Source of the DNA: Candidatus Falkowbacteria bacterium RIFOXYC2_FULL_47_12
GTDB taxonomy: Bacteria; Patescibacteriota; Patescibacteriia; Patescibacteriales; XYC2-FULL-47-12
NCBI GenBank assembly: GCA_001778285.1
Contig: MFGL01000002.1
Coordinates: 1 to 17,556 of the forward strand
Length of the DNA stretch: 17,556 bases
Direction of reading: 5' to 3'
Shown here one piece after another: positions 1 through 8,013 of the stretch (position 1 is the stretch's first letter; each line of letters starts with the position of its first letter). Both the position numbers and the translations under genes were made by a program. The notes beneath the pieces were generated by a model. The model saw only the letters and a list, made by a program, of their open reading frames with translations, had not been told where the DNA came from and did no database searches.

Positions 1-1021
1 AGCGAACGCCGCCGTCGGCAATCAGGGGAACTCCGGTTTTGCCCCGGCCGGCTGCGGCCGCCAAAACCGCCGAGAGCTGAGGAACGCCAATACCGGCTAC
101 AACGCGCGTGGTGCAAATGGAGCCGGGTCCGATACCCACCTTGACCGCGTCGGCGCCAGCGGCAATGAGCGCTTTGACGCCGGCGGCGGTGGCAACATTG
201 CCGGCGACAATATCAACTGATTTTAAATTCTTATCTTTCTTGAAAGTTTTAATCGTTTCTATCACGCTGCGGGAATGCCCGTGCGCCGTGTCCACCACGA
301 GCGCGTCAACGCCTTTTTCAGCGAGAGCGCGCGCACGCTCCTGCGCTTCCCGACCCACGCCGACAGCCGCGCCCACCCGCAAGCTCTTGTCGTTTGCCTT
401 ATTGGCTGCGGGGTAGAGTTCGTTCTTTTCCAAGTCCTTGCGCGTGACAATGGCTGTGAGTTTGTCAGCGCCATCCACCAGACACAACACGGATAATTTT
501 TTGATGCGGATAATGTCGTTAGCTTTTTTCAGCGTCGTTGACGGCGGAGCAACCACCATATCCGCGCGCGGTACCATCACGTCTCGGACTTTTTTGTCTT
601 TGTCATGCGGCCAGAAATAATCTAATTTGCCGATGATGCCGACCAATGTGCCGGCTTCGTCAACGACCGGCGCGCTCTTGTAGCCCTTATCACGGCGAAT
701 GGCGTACACCTGCGCAATCGTGTCATCGGGCAGAACGGTTACCGGCTTGCGGATAAAACCGTTTTCAAAGCGCTTAACGAGCTCCACTGCGCGCGCCTGC
801 TCAGCCACAGAAAAATTTTTGTGGATAATGCCAATGCCGCCGCAAAGCGCCAAAGCAATGGCCATCTCGTGCTCGGTAACGGTATCCATAGGCGCGCTCA
901 CGATGGGCAAACGCAGCCGGATGTTGCGGGAAAAAGCGCTGTCCAAACTAACTTCGCCGGGCAGAATGTCCGAATACTGTGGAACGAGTAAAACATCGTT
1001 AAAAGTGTACATTTCTTGCAT
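1..1021 (-). CDS. guaB: IMP dehydrogenase (C-terminus beyond window)
   Basis: Catalyses IMP + NAD+ to XMP, the committed step of GMP synthesis, in the cytosol. Translating the complement from the ATG at 1021 gives about 340 residues that run off the left edge. The N-terminus (MQEMYTFNDVLLVPQYS) is the typical start of the (beta/alpha)8 barrel. It is followed by the SAPMDTVTE motif, then a CBS-pair region near residues 90-205 (KPVTVLPDDTIAQVY... and DVMVPRADMVVAPPS). The barrel resumes with GAAVGVG, VVDTAHGHS, the DIVAGNVAT strand and the active-site loop GPGSICTTR, with the catalytic Cys near residue 303. The last visible residues are LIADGGVR, so the flap and C-terminus are missing. A second in-frame ATG at 1012 (MYTFNDVLL) could be the true start; neither has a strong ribosome-binding site. 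It is divergent from guaA, which takes the next pathway step. Identity is secure. Confidence 0.97.
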   Translation of the reverse strand, partial: MQEMYTFNDVLLVPQYSDILPGEVSLDSAFSRNIRLRLPIVSAPMDTVTEHEMAIALALCGGIGIIHKNFSVAEQARAVELVKRFENGFIRKPVTVLPDDTIAQVYAIRRDKGYKSAPVVDEAGTLVGIIGKLDYFWPHDKDKKVRDVMVPRADMVVAPPSTTLKKANDIIRIKKLSVLCLVDGADKLTAIVTRKDLEKNELYPAANKANDKSLRVGAAVGVGREAQERARALAEKGVDALVVDTAHGHSRSVIETIKTFKKDKNLKSVDIVAGNVATAAGVKALIAAGADAVKVGIGPGSICTTRVVAGIGVPQLSAVLAAAAGRGKTGVPLIADGGVR

Positions 1022-1044
1022 AGAAAAAAAATTATGAGTATTAT
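1016..1044 (+). promoter_or_regulatory. Candidate sigma-70 promoter for guaA
   Basis: TTGCAT (1016-1021) and TATTAT (1039-1044) are separated by 17 bases. The predicted start near 1051 leaves a leader of about 33 bases before the guaA ATG. The -35 box overlaps the first codon of guaB, and the transcript start falls on the guaB -10 box, so the two promoters would interfere with each other. The -35 match is moderate. Confidence 0.45.
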
Positions 1045-1050
1045 TACAGT

Positions 1051-1079
1051 ATTCTAACCTATTTCAGGCAAATCAACAA
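1051..1079 (-). promoter_or_regulatory. Candidate sigma-70 promoter for guaB
   Basis: On the minus strand TTGTTG (1079-1074) lies 17 bases upstream of TAGAAT (1056-1051). Transcription would start near 1044, giving a leader of about 23 bases to the guaB ATG. Spacing is ideal and both boxes are near consensus. The call rests on pattern alone. Confidence 0.55.
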
Positions 1080-1083
1080 CTCT

Positions 1084-2916
1084 ATGCAACACATCGCTAT
1101 TCTTGACTTCGGCTCCCAGTACACGCACCTCATCACGCGCCGCATTCGCGAATTGGACGTTCTGGCAAAAATTTATCCGCACGACGTTTCCGCGCACGCC
1201 CTGCCGCCGGATGTGAGCGGCATTATTTTATCCGGCGGACCCCAGTCCGTCTACGATGAAAACGCCATCACCGTTGATAAAAAAATATTTGCGCTCAACA
1301 AACCGATTCTGGGCATCTGCTACGGGCATCAATTAATGGGACAGCTTTTGGGCGGGGAGGTAAAACCCGGGCTGGTGCGCGAGTACGGCCGCGCGAAGCT
1401 TATTTTTTCTGCAGGCGATTCTGCAACATCACGGAACCGCCTCTTTAAAAATATAAAAAATGCCACCACGGTCTGGATGAGTCACGGCGATTCGGTGAGC
1501 AAACTGCCGGAAGGTTTTAAAAAAATTGGTGAAACAAACGATTGTCCGATTACGGCCATGGCTGATGAAACGCATCGCTTCTACGGCCTGCAGTTCCATC
1601 CTGAAGTTGACCACACCGAAGCTGGCGTAACGATTTTAAAAAATTTCGTTTTGGATATTTGCAACGCCGAGCAGAACTGGCACATTGAAGATATTGTCGC
1701 TGAACTTGAAGCAAGCATTCGCAAACAAGTCGGCAACAAGAAAGTCTTTATCTTAGTCAGCGGCGGGGTTGATTCTTCGGTCGCCTTTACGCTTTTGACC
1801 AAAACCCTGGGAGAAGCGCGGGTGCGAGGACTCTACATTGACACCGGTTTTATGCGGCACGGCGAATCAGACGAAATCAAACAGGCGTTCGCGCAAGCCG
1901 GCATACATAACTTCAGCGCCGTTGACGCGTCCGAAATTTTCTTTCATAATTTAAAAAATATCTATGAACCGGAGCAGAAGCGCGCCATCATCGGCCAGAC
2001 GTTTTTGGATGTCAAAGACGAACAGCTTAAAAAACTAGGGCTGAACGGCGATGAGTGGCTTTTGGGCCAAGGCACGATTTATCCCGACATCATTGAAAGC
2101 GGCGGCTCCAAAAATGCGCAAAAAATCAAAACCCACCACAACCGCGTGGATGCCATTAAAAAAATGATTGCTGAAGGCAAAGTCATTGAACCGCTGATTG
2201 ATTTTTACAAATTTGAAGTGCGCCTGATCGGAAAAAAACTCGGCCTGCCGGATAATTTAATTGATCGCCACCCGTTCCCGGGCCCGGGCCTGGCCATTCG
2301 CTGCCTCTGCCATCAGCAAAATAAAACCGATGACGTCAGCGCAATTCAGAGCGAAGCGGACAAATTCTTTGCTACAAAATACCCCGGACTTGCGCAACGC
2401 GTTCTGCTAATCAAATCAGTTGGCGTGCAGGGCGACAACCGCACCTACGCGCACCCGCTGGTGGTGTGGGGCGAACGCGACTGGAATGCCTTAGATGAAA
2501 TTTCTTCTGATACGACGAATGCTGTGAAAGGGATAAACCGAGTTATCGTATTATTAAATCCTCCTGCCCAACAAACCGACCTCAAACTATCTGAACGAAA
2601 TTTATATCTTACCCGTGAGAGAGTGGCCGTGGCGTGCGCCATTGACGATATTGTGATGCGTGCGGTCAGCAATAACGGCCTGTACGATAAAATCTGGGAA
2701 TTTCCAGTGGTGCTCATTCCCTTGGTTGATGAAAAAGGCTGCGAATCCATCGTACTGCGCCCCATCAACACCCGCGATTTAATGACGGTCAATTTTTATC
2801 GCATGGATACAAAGCTATTGGCGGACATAGTCAAAGAAATACTAGCCACTAAAAAAATATCTTATGTATTCTACGACGTCACCAACAAACCGCCAGGAAC
2901 GGTCCAGTGGGAATAA
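1084..2916 (+). CDS. guaA: GMP synthetase, glutamine-hydrolysing, long eukaryote-like form
   Basis: Converts XMP to GMP using ATP and glutamine. Residues 1-190 are a class I glutamine amidotransferase with the nucleophile Cys79 in GICYGHQ and His172/Glu174 in FHPEVD. Residues 205-400 are the ATP pyrophosphatase domain with the P-loop SGGVDSS (226-232), the GQGTIYPD strand (328-335) and IKTHHN (348-353). HPFPGPGLAIR (396-406) leads into the dimerisation region, which ends in KPPGTVQWE. At 610 residues it is longer than the usual bacterial enzyme (about 510-525). The extra length lies in the C-terminal half, where KSVGVQGDNRTY (444-455), RVIVLLNPP and SIVLRPINTRDLMT (555-568) recall the two-subdomain arrangement of human GMPS. 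The ATG at 1084 gives the canonical QHIAILDFGSQY start; no strong Shine-Dalgarno is seen. It is divergent from guaB and followed by a palindromic element directly after its stop. Confidence 0.97.
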   Translation: MQHIAILDFGSQYTHLITRRIRELDVLAKIYPHDVSAHALPPDVSGIILSGGPQSVYDENAITVDKKIFALNKPILGICYGHQLMGQLLGGEVKPGLVREYGRAKLIFSAGDSATSRNRLFKNIKNATTVWMSHGDSVSKLPEGFKKIGETNDCPITAMADETHRFYGLQFHPEVDHTEAGVTILKNFVLDICNAEQNWHIEDIVAELEASIRKQVGNKKVFILVSGGVDSSVAFTLLTKTLGEARVRGLYIDTGFMRHGESDEIKQAFAQAGIHNFSAVDASEIFFHNLKNIYEPEQKRAIIGQTFLDVKDEQLKKLGLNGDEWLLGQGTIYPDIIESGGSKNAQKIKTHHNRVDAIKKMIAEGKVIEPLIDFYKFEVRLIGKKLGLPDNLIDRHPFPGPGLAIRCLCHQQNKTDDVSAIQSEADKFFATKYPGLAQRVLLIKSVGVQGDNRTYAHPLVVWGERDWNALDEISSDTTNAVKGINRVIVLLNPPAQQTDLKLSERNLYLTRERVAVACAIDDIVMRAVSNNGLYDKIWEFPVVLIPLVDEKGCESIVLRPINTRDLMTVNFYRMDTKLLADIVKEILATKKISYVFYDVTNKPPGTVQWE

Positions 2917-3010
2917 TCCTACAAATTACAAATCAGATACAAATATACGAATGCCTTATTTTGAGATGAAGGTATATTCGTACATTCGTACCTATTCGTA
3001 ATTCGTAGGA
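2917..3010. repeat. Palindromic TACGAAT-heptamer element, copy A
   Basis: Imperfect inverted repeat with a left arm at 2917-2952 (TCCTACAAATTACAAAT...) and a right arm at 2976-3010 that ends ATTCGTAGGA. Each arm is about 35 bases and contains four heptamers of the form TACRAAT; the central loop is about 23 bases. It starts on the base after the guaA stop and ends seven bases before the next start codon. ATAA flanks both ends (2913-2916 and 3011-3014), which could be a short target duplication or chance. It is related to the element at 10313-10453 and the half element at 11916-11952. There is no T-tract of the kind expected for an intrinsic terminator. Confidence 0.85.
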
Positions 3011-3020
3011 ATAAAATATG
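3007..3020 (+). promoter_or_regulatory. Ribosome-binding site supplied by the repeat end
   Basis: AGGA at 3007-3010 is the last four bases of the palindromic element and sits seven bases before the ATG at 3018. It is the best Shine-Dalgarno match among the plus-strand genes and supports this start for the amidohydrolase. Confidence 0.6.
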
Positions 3021-4436
3021 AACAACGAACTACAATCCGCACTATCGCCGCAACACCAGAGCATTGACTACGAGGGCGAACACAGCCGCCACAGTATTCG
3101 CGACGTGAACGGCAAACGAACGCTCATCCATAACGCGCCGTTTATTTTTACCTGTGATGAATATGACAAGGTGCAAGTTTTACAAAACCACTCTATCATT
3201 ATTGACGGCGATACCATCACCGCTGTCCTGCCGGCGAGCACCGTCAACCTTGATAACTTTGACATCGTCTACGACGCGGGCAAACGCGGCGGCACGGTTC
3301 TCATGCCCGGTTTCATCAACACTCATGCGCATAGCCATATGTATTTGATGCGCTCGGCGATGATGCTTGATGAGGGCGAGAGTATTGATGAAACAATTGC
3401 CGCGATGGCCGTTTGGCAGCAATATGAAACGGAGGAGGCTCTAATATTTGCCGCCATCGGTGATATTACTGAGCAGCAAAAGAGTGGCATTACCGTCACA
3501 CTGAGTCACGGACCCAGTTTTGATGCGATTGAAACCGGCACCGTCATGACCGGCCACACTACCATCAATGCAGTCAGCGCGGTTTCCAATTCCCGGCCTA
3601 GCAATACACCGGAAATGGTGGAGCGTCTCTTTTCTAATCATGCACACTACGTATCCATCCCGGCCGTATCGCTCCATTACCTCTACAAAACACCCACCGA
3701 AGCGCTTAAAAAAATTAGTAACCTGGTCGAACGCCACGATGCCTTAGTGACCTTTCATATGGCTGAGAGCGTCTACGTAGCTGAAGAAACTGTCAAAAAA
3801 CATGGCATACGTGAAACGGCGCTGTTGGAAAAATACGGCCTGCTCAATGAGCACTCACTCGCCTCACACGTGTTGCATCTCACTACCGAAGAAATTCATA
3901 CGCTCGCTAAGAGTCACGTGGGCATTGCTCACTTACCCACCTCTAATATTATTCACAAAAGCGGGACCTTTAAATTTTGGGATTTTGAAGAGGCCGGCGC
4001 ATTTCCCCGCATATCATTGGGAACAGACAGTGTTGTATCAAAAAATCGTCTGGACCTGCTTACTGAAGCCTACCAGACACGCATTTCCCACCTCTACGAG
4101 CGCACGGTAAAATTTTCCTCGCTGTTTAAAATGCTCACGAGCAACGGCGCGCGTGTGTTGCGTATGTCTGACCGCGGCCGCATCGCGCCGGGCTTCAAGG
4201 CCGACATTAATTTTTGGAAGCTCAAAGACCGCGGCTGCATTCCTTACGACCAAAATGAGCCCATGACGCTTTTAGGCAACATCATTACTCATGGCGGCCG
4301 CACCGTGCGCGACCTCATGATTAACGGCCGCTTCATCATCAAAAATCGCCGCCACCAGCTGGTGGACGAGAGCAAGTTGCTGGGGCTTTTGCAGACGAGT
4401 CACATGGAGATGCGGAAAAGAGTTGCGGGAAAATAA
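3018..4436 (+). CDS. Amidohydrolase, ATZ/TRZ (deaminase/chlorohydrolase) type
   Basis: Metal-dependent TIM-barrel hydrolase of 472 residues that probably deaminates or dechlorinates a nitrogen heterocycle or nucleoside. The metal ligands can be placed: His103 and His105 in PGFINTHAHSH, His247 in FHMAES with Glu250 as the likely proton shuttle, His284 in SHVLHL, and Asp337 in SLGTDSVV. The first 85 and last 90 residues form the small beta-sandwich typical of the family, including RGRIAPGFKADINFW (386-400). Relatives include MTA/SAH deaminase, guanine deaminase, cytosine deaminase and atrazine-type hydrolases; the sequence alone does not fix the substrate. It lies downstream of guaA behind a palindromic element, and S-adenosylhomocysteine metabolism occurs elsewhere in the window, so a purine-related substrate is a reasonable guess. 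An N-terminal extension of about 35 residues precedes the first recognisable strand. Confidence 0.88.
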   Translation: MNNELQSALSPQHQSIDYEGEHSRHSIRDVNGKRTLIHNAPFIFTCDEYDKVQVLQNHSIIIDGDTITAVLPASTVNLDNFDIVYDAGKRGGTVLMPGFINTHAHSHMYLMRSAMMLDEGESIDETIAAMAVWQQYETEEALIFAAIGDITEQQKSGITVTLSHGPSFDAIETGTVMTGHTTINAVSAVSNSRPSNTPEMVERLFSNHAHYVSIPAVSLHYLYKTPTEALKKISNLVERHDALVTFHMAESVYVAEETVKKHGIRETALLEKYGLLNEHSLASHVLHLTTEEIHTLAKSHVGIAHLPTSNIIHKSGTFKFWDFEEAGAFPRISLGTDSVVSKNRLDLLTEAYQTRISHLYERTVKFSSLFKMLTSNGARVLRMSDRGRIAPGFKADINFWKLKDRGCIPYDQNEPMTLLGNIITHGGRTVRDLMINGRFIIKNRRHQLVDESKLLGLLQTSHMEMRKRVAGK

Positions 4437-4451
4437 AAGATGCGTTATAAT
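4423..4451 (+). promoter_or_regulatory. Candidate promoter for trxA
   Basis: TTGCGG (4423-4428) and a perfect TATAAT (4446-4451) are separated by exactly 17 bases. The -35 box lies within the last codons of the amidohydrolase gene. A start near 4458 would give a leader of about 28 bases to the trxA ATG at 4486. It would let thioredoxin be expressed independently of the upstream gene. Confidence 0.6.
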
Positions 4452-4485
4452 AATCCTACAAAATTTTTTACTAAATAATAAAATT

Positions 4486-4806
4486 ATGCCTGAATTAACC
4501 ATAACCGACGCGAACTTTGAAACTGAAGTTTTAAAAAATAAAAAGCCAACACTCGTTGACTTCTGGGCGCCGTGGTGCGGGCCCTGCCAAATGATGGGAC
4601 CGATTATTACAGAGGTCGCCAAAGACATGAGTGGGAAAGCAACTATCGGCAAACTCAATGTTGATGAAAACCAGGCTACGGCCGAGAAATACAACGTCTC
4701 AAGCATCCCGACAATTATATTTTTCAAAAACGGCGAAGAGGTTGAGCGCATGATTGGCGTGCGCAGCAAAGAAGATTTGGTGAAGAAGCTGGATGAGTTG
4801 GCTTAA
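4486..4806 (+). CDS. trxA: Thioredoxin
   Basis: Small cytosolic disulfide reductase of 106 residues, close to the usual 105-110. The active site WCGPC (30-34) is intact, the buried Asp25 in VDFWAPW is present, and the cis-proline is Pro75 in SIPT. The ORF is open upstream to an ATG at 4423, but those 21 extra residues overlap the amidohydrolase end and the promoter candidate and have no family counterpart. I therefore start at 4486 (MPELTITDANF). No clear Shine-Dalgarno precedes it. The stop overlaps the stop of convergent rpoD by four bases (4803-4806). No thioredoxin reductase is in view. Confidence 0.97.
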   Translation: MPELTITDANFETEVLKNKKPTLVDFWAPWCGPCQMMGPIITEVAKDMSGKATIGKLNVDENQATAEKYNVSSIPTIIFFKNGEEVERMIGVRSKEDLVKKLDELA

Positions 4807-6092
4807 TAGTCCCTTAATTTTTCAATGCCTTTAATCTTTTGAATTTTTTCCAGTGCCTTGGCCTCAATTTGGCGGATGCGTTCGCGCGTGACTTCAAACT
4901 CCTGCCCCACCTCTTCCAGCGTGTGCGCGACGCCGTCAATCAAGCCAAAACGCATTTCCAAAATTTTCTTCTCGCGCGGCGAGAGGTCTTTGATAATGTC
5001 TTTCACATAGTCTTTCAAAAGCTTCAAGGCCGCGGCCCGGTCCGGCGTCACGTTTTTGACGTCTTCAATGAAATCTTCAAGTGTTGAATCCTCGTCGTCA
5101 TCGCCCACGCTCGTTTCTAGTGAAATGGTATCTTGGGAAATTTTAATGATGTGGCGAACCTTATCCAGCTCCTCGCCCATTTCGGCCGCGATTTCCTCCG
5201 GCATGGGTTCGCGGCCCAAATCCTGAATCAGCTGGCGCTCAACCTGCTGGAACTTGTTAATGGTCTCAACCATGTGCACGGGGATGCGAATCGTGCGCGA
5301 CTGATCCGCAATCGCGCGGGTGATGGCCTGGCGCACCCACCAGGTCGCGTACGTGGAAAACTTATACCCCTTGCGGTACTCAAACTTATCCACAGCCTTG
5401 AACAGGCCAATGTTTCCCTCCTGGATTAAATCAAGCAGTGAGAGCCCGCGCGCGCCGGCAAATTTTTTGGCAATGGAGACAACCAAACGCAAGTTTGCCG
5501 TAATGAGGCGGCTCGCGGCCTCCTGGTCGCCGCGCTCCTTGCGCTTAGCGAGCTCAATTTCTTCGACGTTGGAGAGAAGTGGCACCTTGCCGATTTCGCG
5601 CAGATACATCTGAATGGAGTCGGCGGCAAATTCAGTTATGTCAAACTTCTTTTTGTTCTGCACGCTGGTCATGAATTCTTTGAGTTTGCTTTCGTTTCTG
5701 CCCCCCTCCCCGCCGAAATCCAGACTCAAAAAATTTTCTGTGTTTTCAATGACCTGAATCGCGTTTTTATTGAGTTCTTCAAAAAAAATTTCACAATCAA
5801 AAATATAGCTTTCCAGCCGCGGGAACGCGTAGAGCAGTTCAGTTTCAGTCACAAAGCCGCGCGAACGTCCCTTGGCGAGCAAATTCTGCAGCACTGCTTC
5901 GTTCGGCGGCAGCACCGGCGCCTCGCTGGCGTTGCGTTTCTTGAACGCCGCTTTTGGCGGATGCGCGAAAGTACGTTTCGCCGGCGCGGCTTTGGCAGTG
6001 CCTGGCCTGGCCGTACGTTTCAGGGCGGACGCCAGCGTTCGGCGGCCGAATTTTGCGTTTTTTTTCTTTTTTGCGTTCGCGGTCATAGGCAT
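4803..6092 (-). CDS. rpoD: Primary RNA polymerase sigma factor (sigma-70)
   Basis: Housekeeping sigma factor of 429 residues. Region 1.2 is at about 158-190 (DSIQMYLREIGKVPLL). Region 2 is at 199-274 with NLRLVVSIAKK, DLIQEGNIGL and the -10-recognising KFSTYATWWVRQAITRA. Region 3 follows, then region 4.2 at 391-418 with the helix-turn-helix LEEVGQEFEVTRERIRQIE. The first 60 residues are a basic, Ala/Lys/Pro-rich tail that looks disordered, followed by a short segment (64-118) where region 1.1 would lie. The large non-conserved insert of proteobacterial RpoD is absent, as in most SigA proteins. The ATG at 6092 follows the dnaG stop by one base, with no Shine-Dalgarno, so translation is probably coupled to dnaG. 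M3 at 6086 is an alternative start. Confidence 0.96.
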   Translation of the reverse strand: MPMTANAKKKKNAKFGRRTLASALKRTARPGTAKAAPAKRTFAHPPKAAFKKRNASEAPVLPPNEAVLQNLLAKGRSRGFVTETELLYAFPRLESYIFDCEIFFEELNKNAIQVIENTENFLSLDFGGEGGRNESKLKEFMTSVQNKKKFDITEFAADSIQMYLREIGKVPLLSNVEEIELAKRKERGDQEAASRLITANLRLVVSIAKKFAGARGLSLLDLIQEGNIGLFKAVDKFEYRKGYKFSTYATWWVRQAITRAIADQSRTIRIPVHMVETINKFQQVERQLIQDLGREPMPEEIAAEMGEELDKVRHIIKISQDTISLETSVGDDDEDSTLEDFIEDVKNVTPDRAAALKLLKDYVKDIIKDLSPREKKILEMRFGLIDGVAHTLEEVGQEFEVTRERIRQIEAKALEKIQKIKGIEKLRDY

Positions 6093-6093
6093 T

Positions 6094-8013
6094 TTATTGT
6101 ACGGTTAAACTTTTTATTTCATTATTCACGGCCGCGCACTGCGCCAAAAGATGCTCCGTTGCCTCCCGGCCGCCGCCGCGCTCGGCAGCGGCCAATGCTT
6201 GCTCGAGCTGCAGGAGGCGCACTGACAGTTGTTGGCGCTTGAGGTGAGCCGCGATGTGCTGCAGCTGGGCGCGGGCAGCCGCCGGCTCCAAATCATAAAA
6301 ATCCTTGTCAGCTAAAAGCAACAATGTATCCGCCAATTCAGCCAGACTGACAAGGTCTTGTTCGTCTTTGATGTTGTGGGCAAGCCACGCGTTGAAATGC
6401 GAACTCTCAAAAACGTCACGGTGGTGGCTATTGCTATTATAATAAATAACGAGCATTTTGTAAAAAGTTTGGCGCAGCGCGCCGGCGAGCATCTCCGGCG
6501 TAACCATGCGCACAGCCTGCTCAAAGTAGGTAAAAAATTTCAACATCAGCGCCAAAAGCGAATCCGTTAAAACCTCGGCTTGATTTTGGGACGCGCGGCG
6601 CGATGTCTGCGCTGCGGGGGAATCAGACTTTCGCATCGGCCGGCGCTCCCGATAGCGACGGCGCAGTATCTCGCGCAAAGAATCTTCGTGTACAAACAGC
6701 ACTTCCGAGAGACGCCGCAGCCAGGTGTCTTGTTCAATGCTACTCGCGATGTGCGTCACTACTGACAGTATTTTAGCGGCGGCTTGCTTTTTATTTTCCA
6801 CCTTATTTGTATCCAAACCATTGAATATTTGACTGAAGTAATAATCAATGATACTCTGCGCGCTTTTTATAGCCTGCCGGAAATCATCGGGATTATGGCG
6901 AATGCATTCGTCCGGGTCTTTTCCGCCCGGTACTTGTATAACTTTAATATTTACCTCTTGACTCATAGCCGGATAAATATATTTATGTGTTCTCCCCAAT
7001 CTATCTTCACCATCAACTATCCGGGCATTTCTAACCACTTCTTGAACTTTGCCTTCTTCTATTTGTCTATTAGCGGCGGACACCCCCGCCACATCAACAT
7101 CAAACGAAAATAAAATATTATTGGTATAACGTTTAATCATTTTCACTTGGTTAGCGGACAAAGCGGTGCCGGAACTGGCCACTACATTTTTGAAACCGGC
7201 CTGATGCGACGAGATAACATCCATTTGCCCTTCAACGACAATGGCCGCATCCTCCTGCCGGATGGCATGTTTGGCCTTGTCCAGACCGAACAAAACGCTG
7301 CTCTTATCGTAAATCTGCGTCTGGGGTGAATTGATGTATTTACCCATCTTTTCGGTCGCTTCCCGCTCGGGACTGACGCGCGCGCTAAAGCCAAGCTCAT
7401 TGCCGTTCACGTCAAAAATCGGAAACATAATGCGCCCGCGAAAACGGTCGTAATAACCCAAGCCCTTATCTTTTTTGACCGTCAAACCGGCCAAAAAAAT
7501 ATCCGCGTCGGTAAAACCTTTTTTGCGCAACATAAGATACAAGCCATCCCAGCTATCAAAACTGTAGCCAATTTTAAATTCTTCTATGGTTTGTTCACTT
7601 AAGCCCCGCCGCGTTAAATAGTCGCGCGCGGGCTGTGCTTGCGGACTTTCCAGCAAAATTCTATGGTAATATGAAACGGCCAGCTCCGTGCAGTCAAGCA
7701 GACGGTTGCGCTGGCTGGCTTCGCGCGCGTTCTGCCGGCGCAGGGTAACACCGGCTTTGGGCGCGAGCTCGCGCAAGGCTTCCACAAAACTCAAGCCCTC
7801 CATTTCCATAATAAAACTGAACACGTCCCCGCCTTTGCCGCAACCAAAGCACTTCCAGATTTGACGCTCGGGCGAAACGACGAACGAAGGCGTTTTTTCC
7901 TGATGAAACGGGCAGCGCGCCGTAAAATTCACGCCGACGGCTCTGAGCGGCACGTACTCGCGAATGAATTCAACCAAATCAATTTTTGATTTTATTTCGT
8001 CTTTTTGGTCCAT
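6094..8013 (-). CDS. dnaG: DNA primase
   Basis: Makes RNA primers at the replication fork. The 639-residue protein has an N-terminal CHC2 zinc ribbon with Cys34, His37, Cys55 and Cys58 (CPFH...CFGC). The catalytic core includes YDRFRGRIMFPI (188-199). The Toprim domain has Glu261 in VVEGQMDV and the acidic pair Asp305/Asp307 in SFDVDVAG. The usual DGD is DVD here, and about 30 residues (roughly 322-355) separate AANRQIEEG from VIQVPGGKDPDE, where most primases have a much shorter link. The last 150 residues are the poorly conserved helicase-interacting part. The start at 8013 lies 35 bases inside the alr 3' end, and rpoD begins one base after the stop, so alr, dnaG and rpoD look co-translated. 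Confidence 0.96.
   Translation of the reverse strand: MDQKDEIKSKIDLVEFIREYVPLRAVGVNFTARCPFHQEKTPSFVVSPERQIWKCFGCGKGGDVFSFIMEMEGLSFVEALRELAPKAGVTLRRQNAREASQRNRLLDCTELAVSYYHRILLESPQAQPARDYLTRRGLSEQTIEEFKIGYSFDSWDGLYLMLRKKGFTDADIFLAGLTVKKDKGLGYYDRFRGRIMFPIFDVNGNELGFSARVSPEREATEKMGKYINSPQTQIYDKSSVLFGLDKAKHAIRQEDAAIVVEGQMDVISSHQAGFKNVVASSGTALSANQVKMIKRYTNNILFSFDVDVAGVSAANRQIEEGKVQEVVRNARIVDGEDRLGRTHKYIYPAMSQEVNIKVIQVPGGKDPDECIRHNPDDFRQAIKSAQSIIDYYFSQIFNGLDTNKVENKKQAAAKILSVVTHIASSIEQDTWLRRLSEVLFVHEDSLREILRRRYRERRPMRKSDSPAAQTSRRASQNQAEVLTDSLLALMLKFFTYFEQAVRMVTPEMLAGALRQTFYKMLVIYYNSNSHHRDVFESSHFNAWLAHNIKDEQDLVSLAELADTLLLLADKDFYDLEPAAARAQLQHIAAHLKRQQLSVRLLQLEQALAAAERGGGREATEHLLAQCAAVNNEIKSLTVQ

Noticed and set aside
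699..1037. A 112-residue plus-strand open frame over the start of guaB
   Set aside because: It is the shadow of the IMP dehydrogenase reading frame.
2917..3010. Palindromic element A as an intrinsic terminator of guaA
   Set aside because: The stem is AT-rich with no following T-tract, and the related copies keep long conserved arms that a terminator would not need.
4423..4485. An in-frame ATG at 4423 extending thioredoxin by 21 residues
   Set aside because: It overlaps the amidohydrolase 3' end and the promoter candidate, and thioredoxins of this length start at the equivalent of 4486.
4272..4769. A 165-residue open frame on the minus strand across trxA and the amidohydrolase end
   Set aside because: It is antisense to two well-supported genes and its translation has no recognisable motif.
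4780..4830. A terminator between convergent trxA and rpoD
   Set aside because: The genes overlap by four bases and I see no GC-rich hairpin with a T-tract on either strand.
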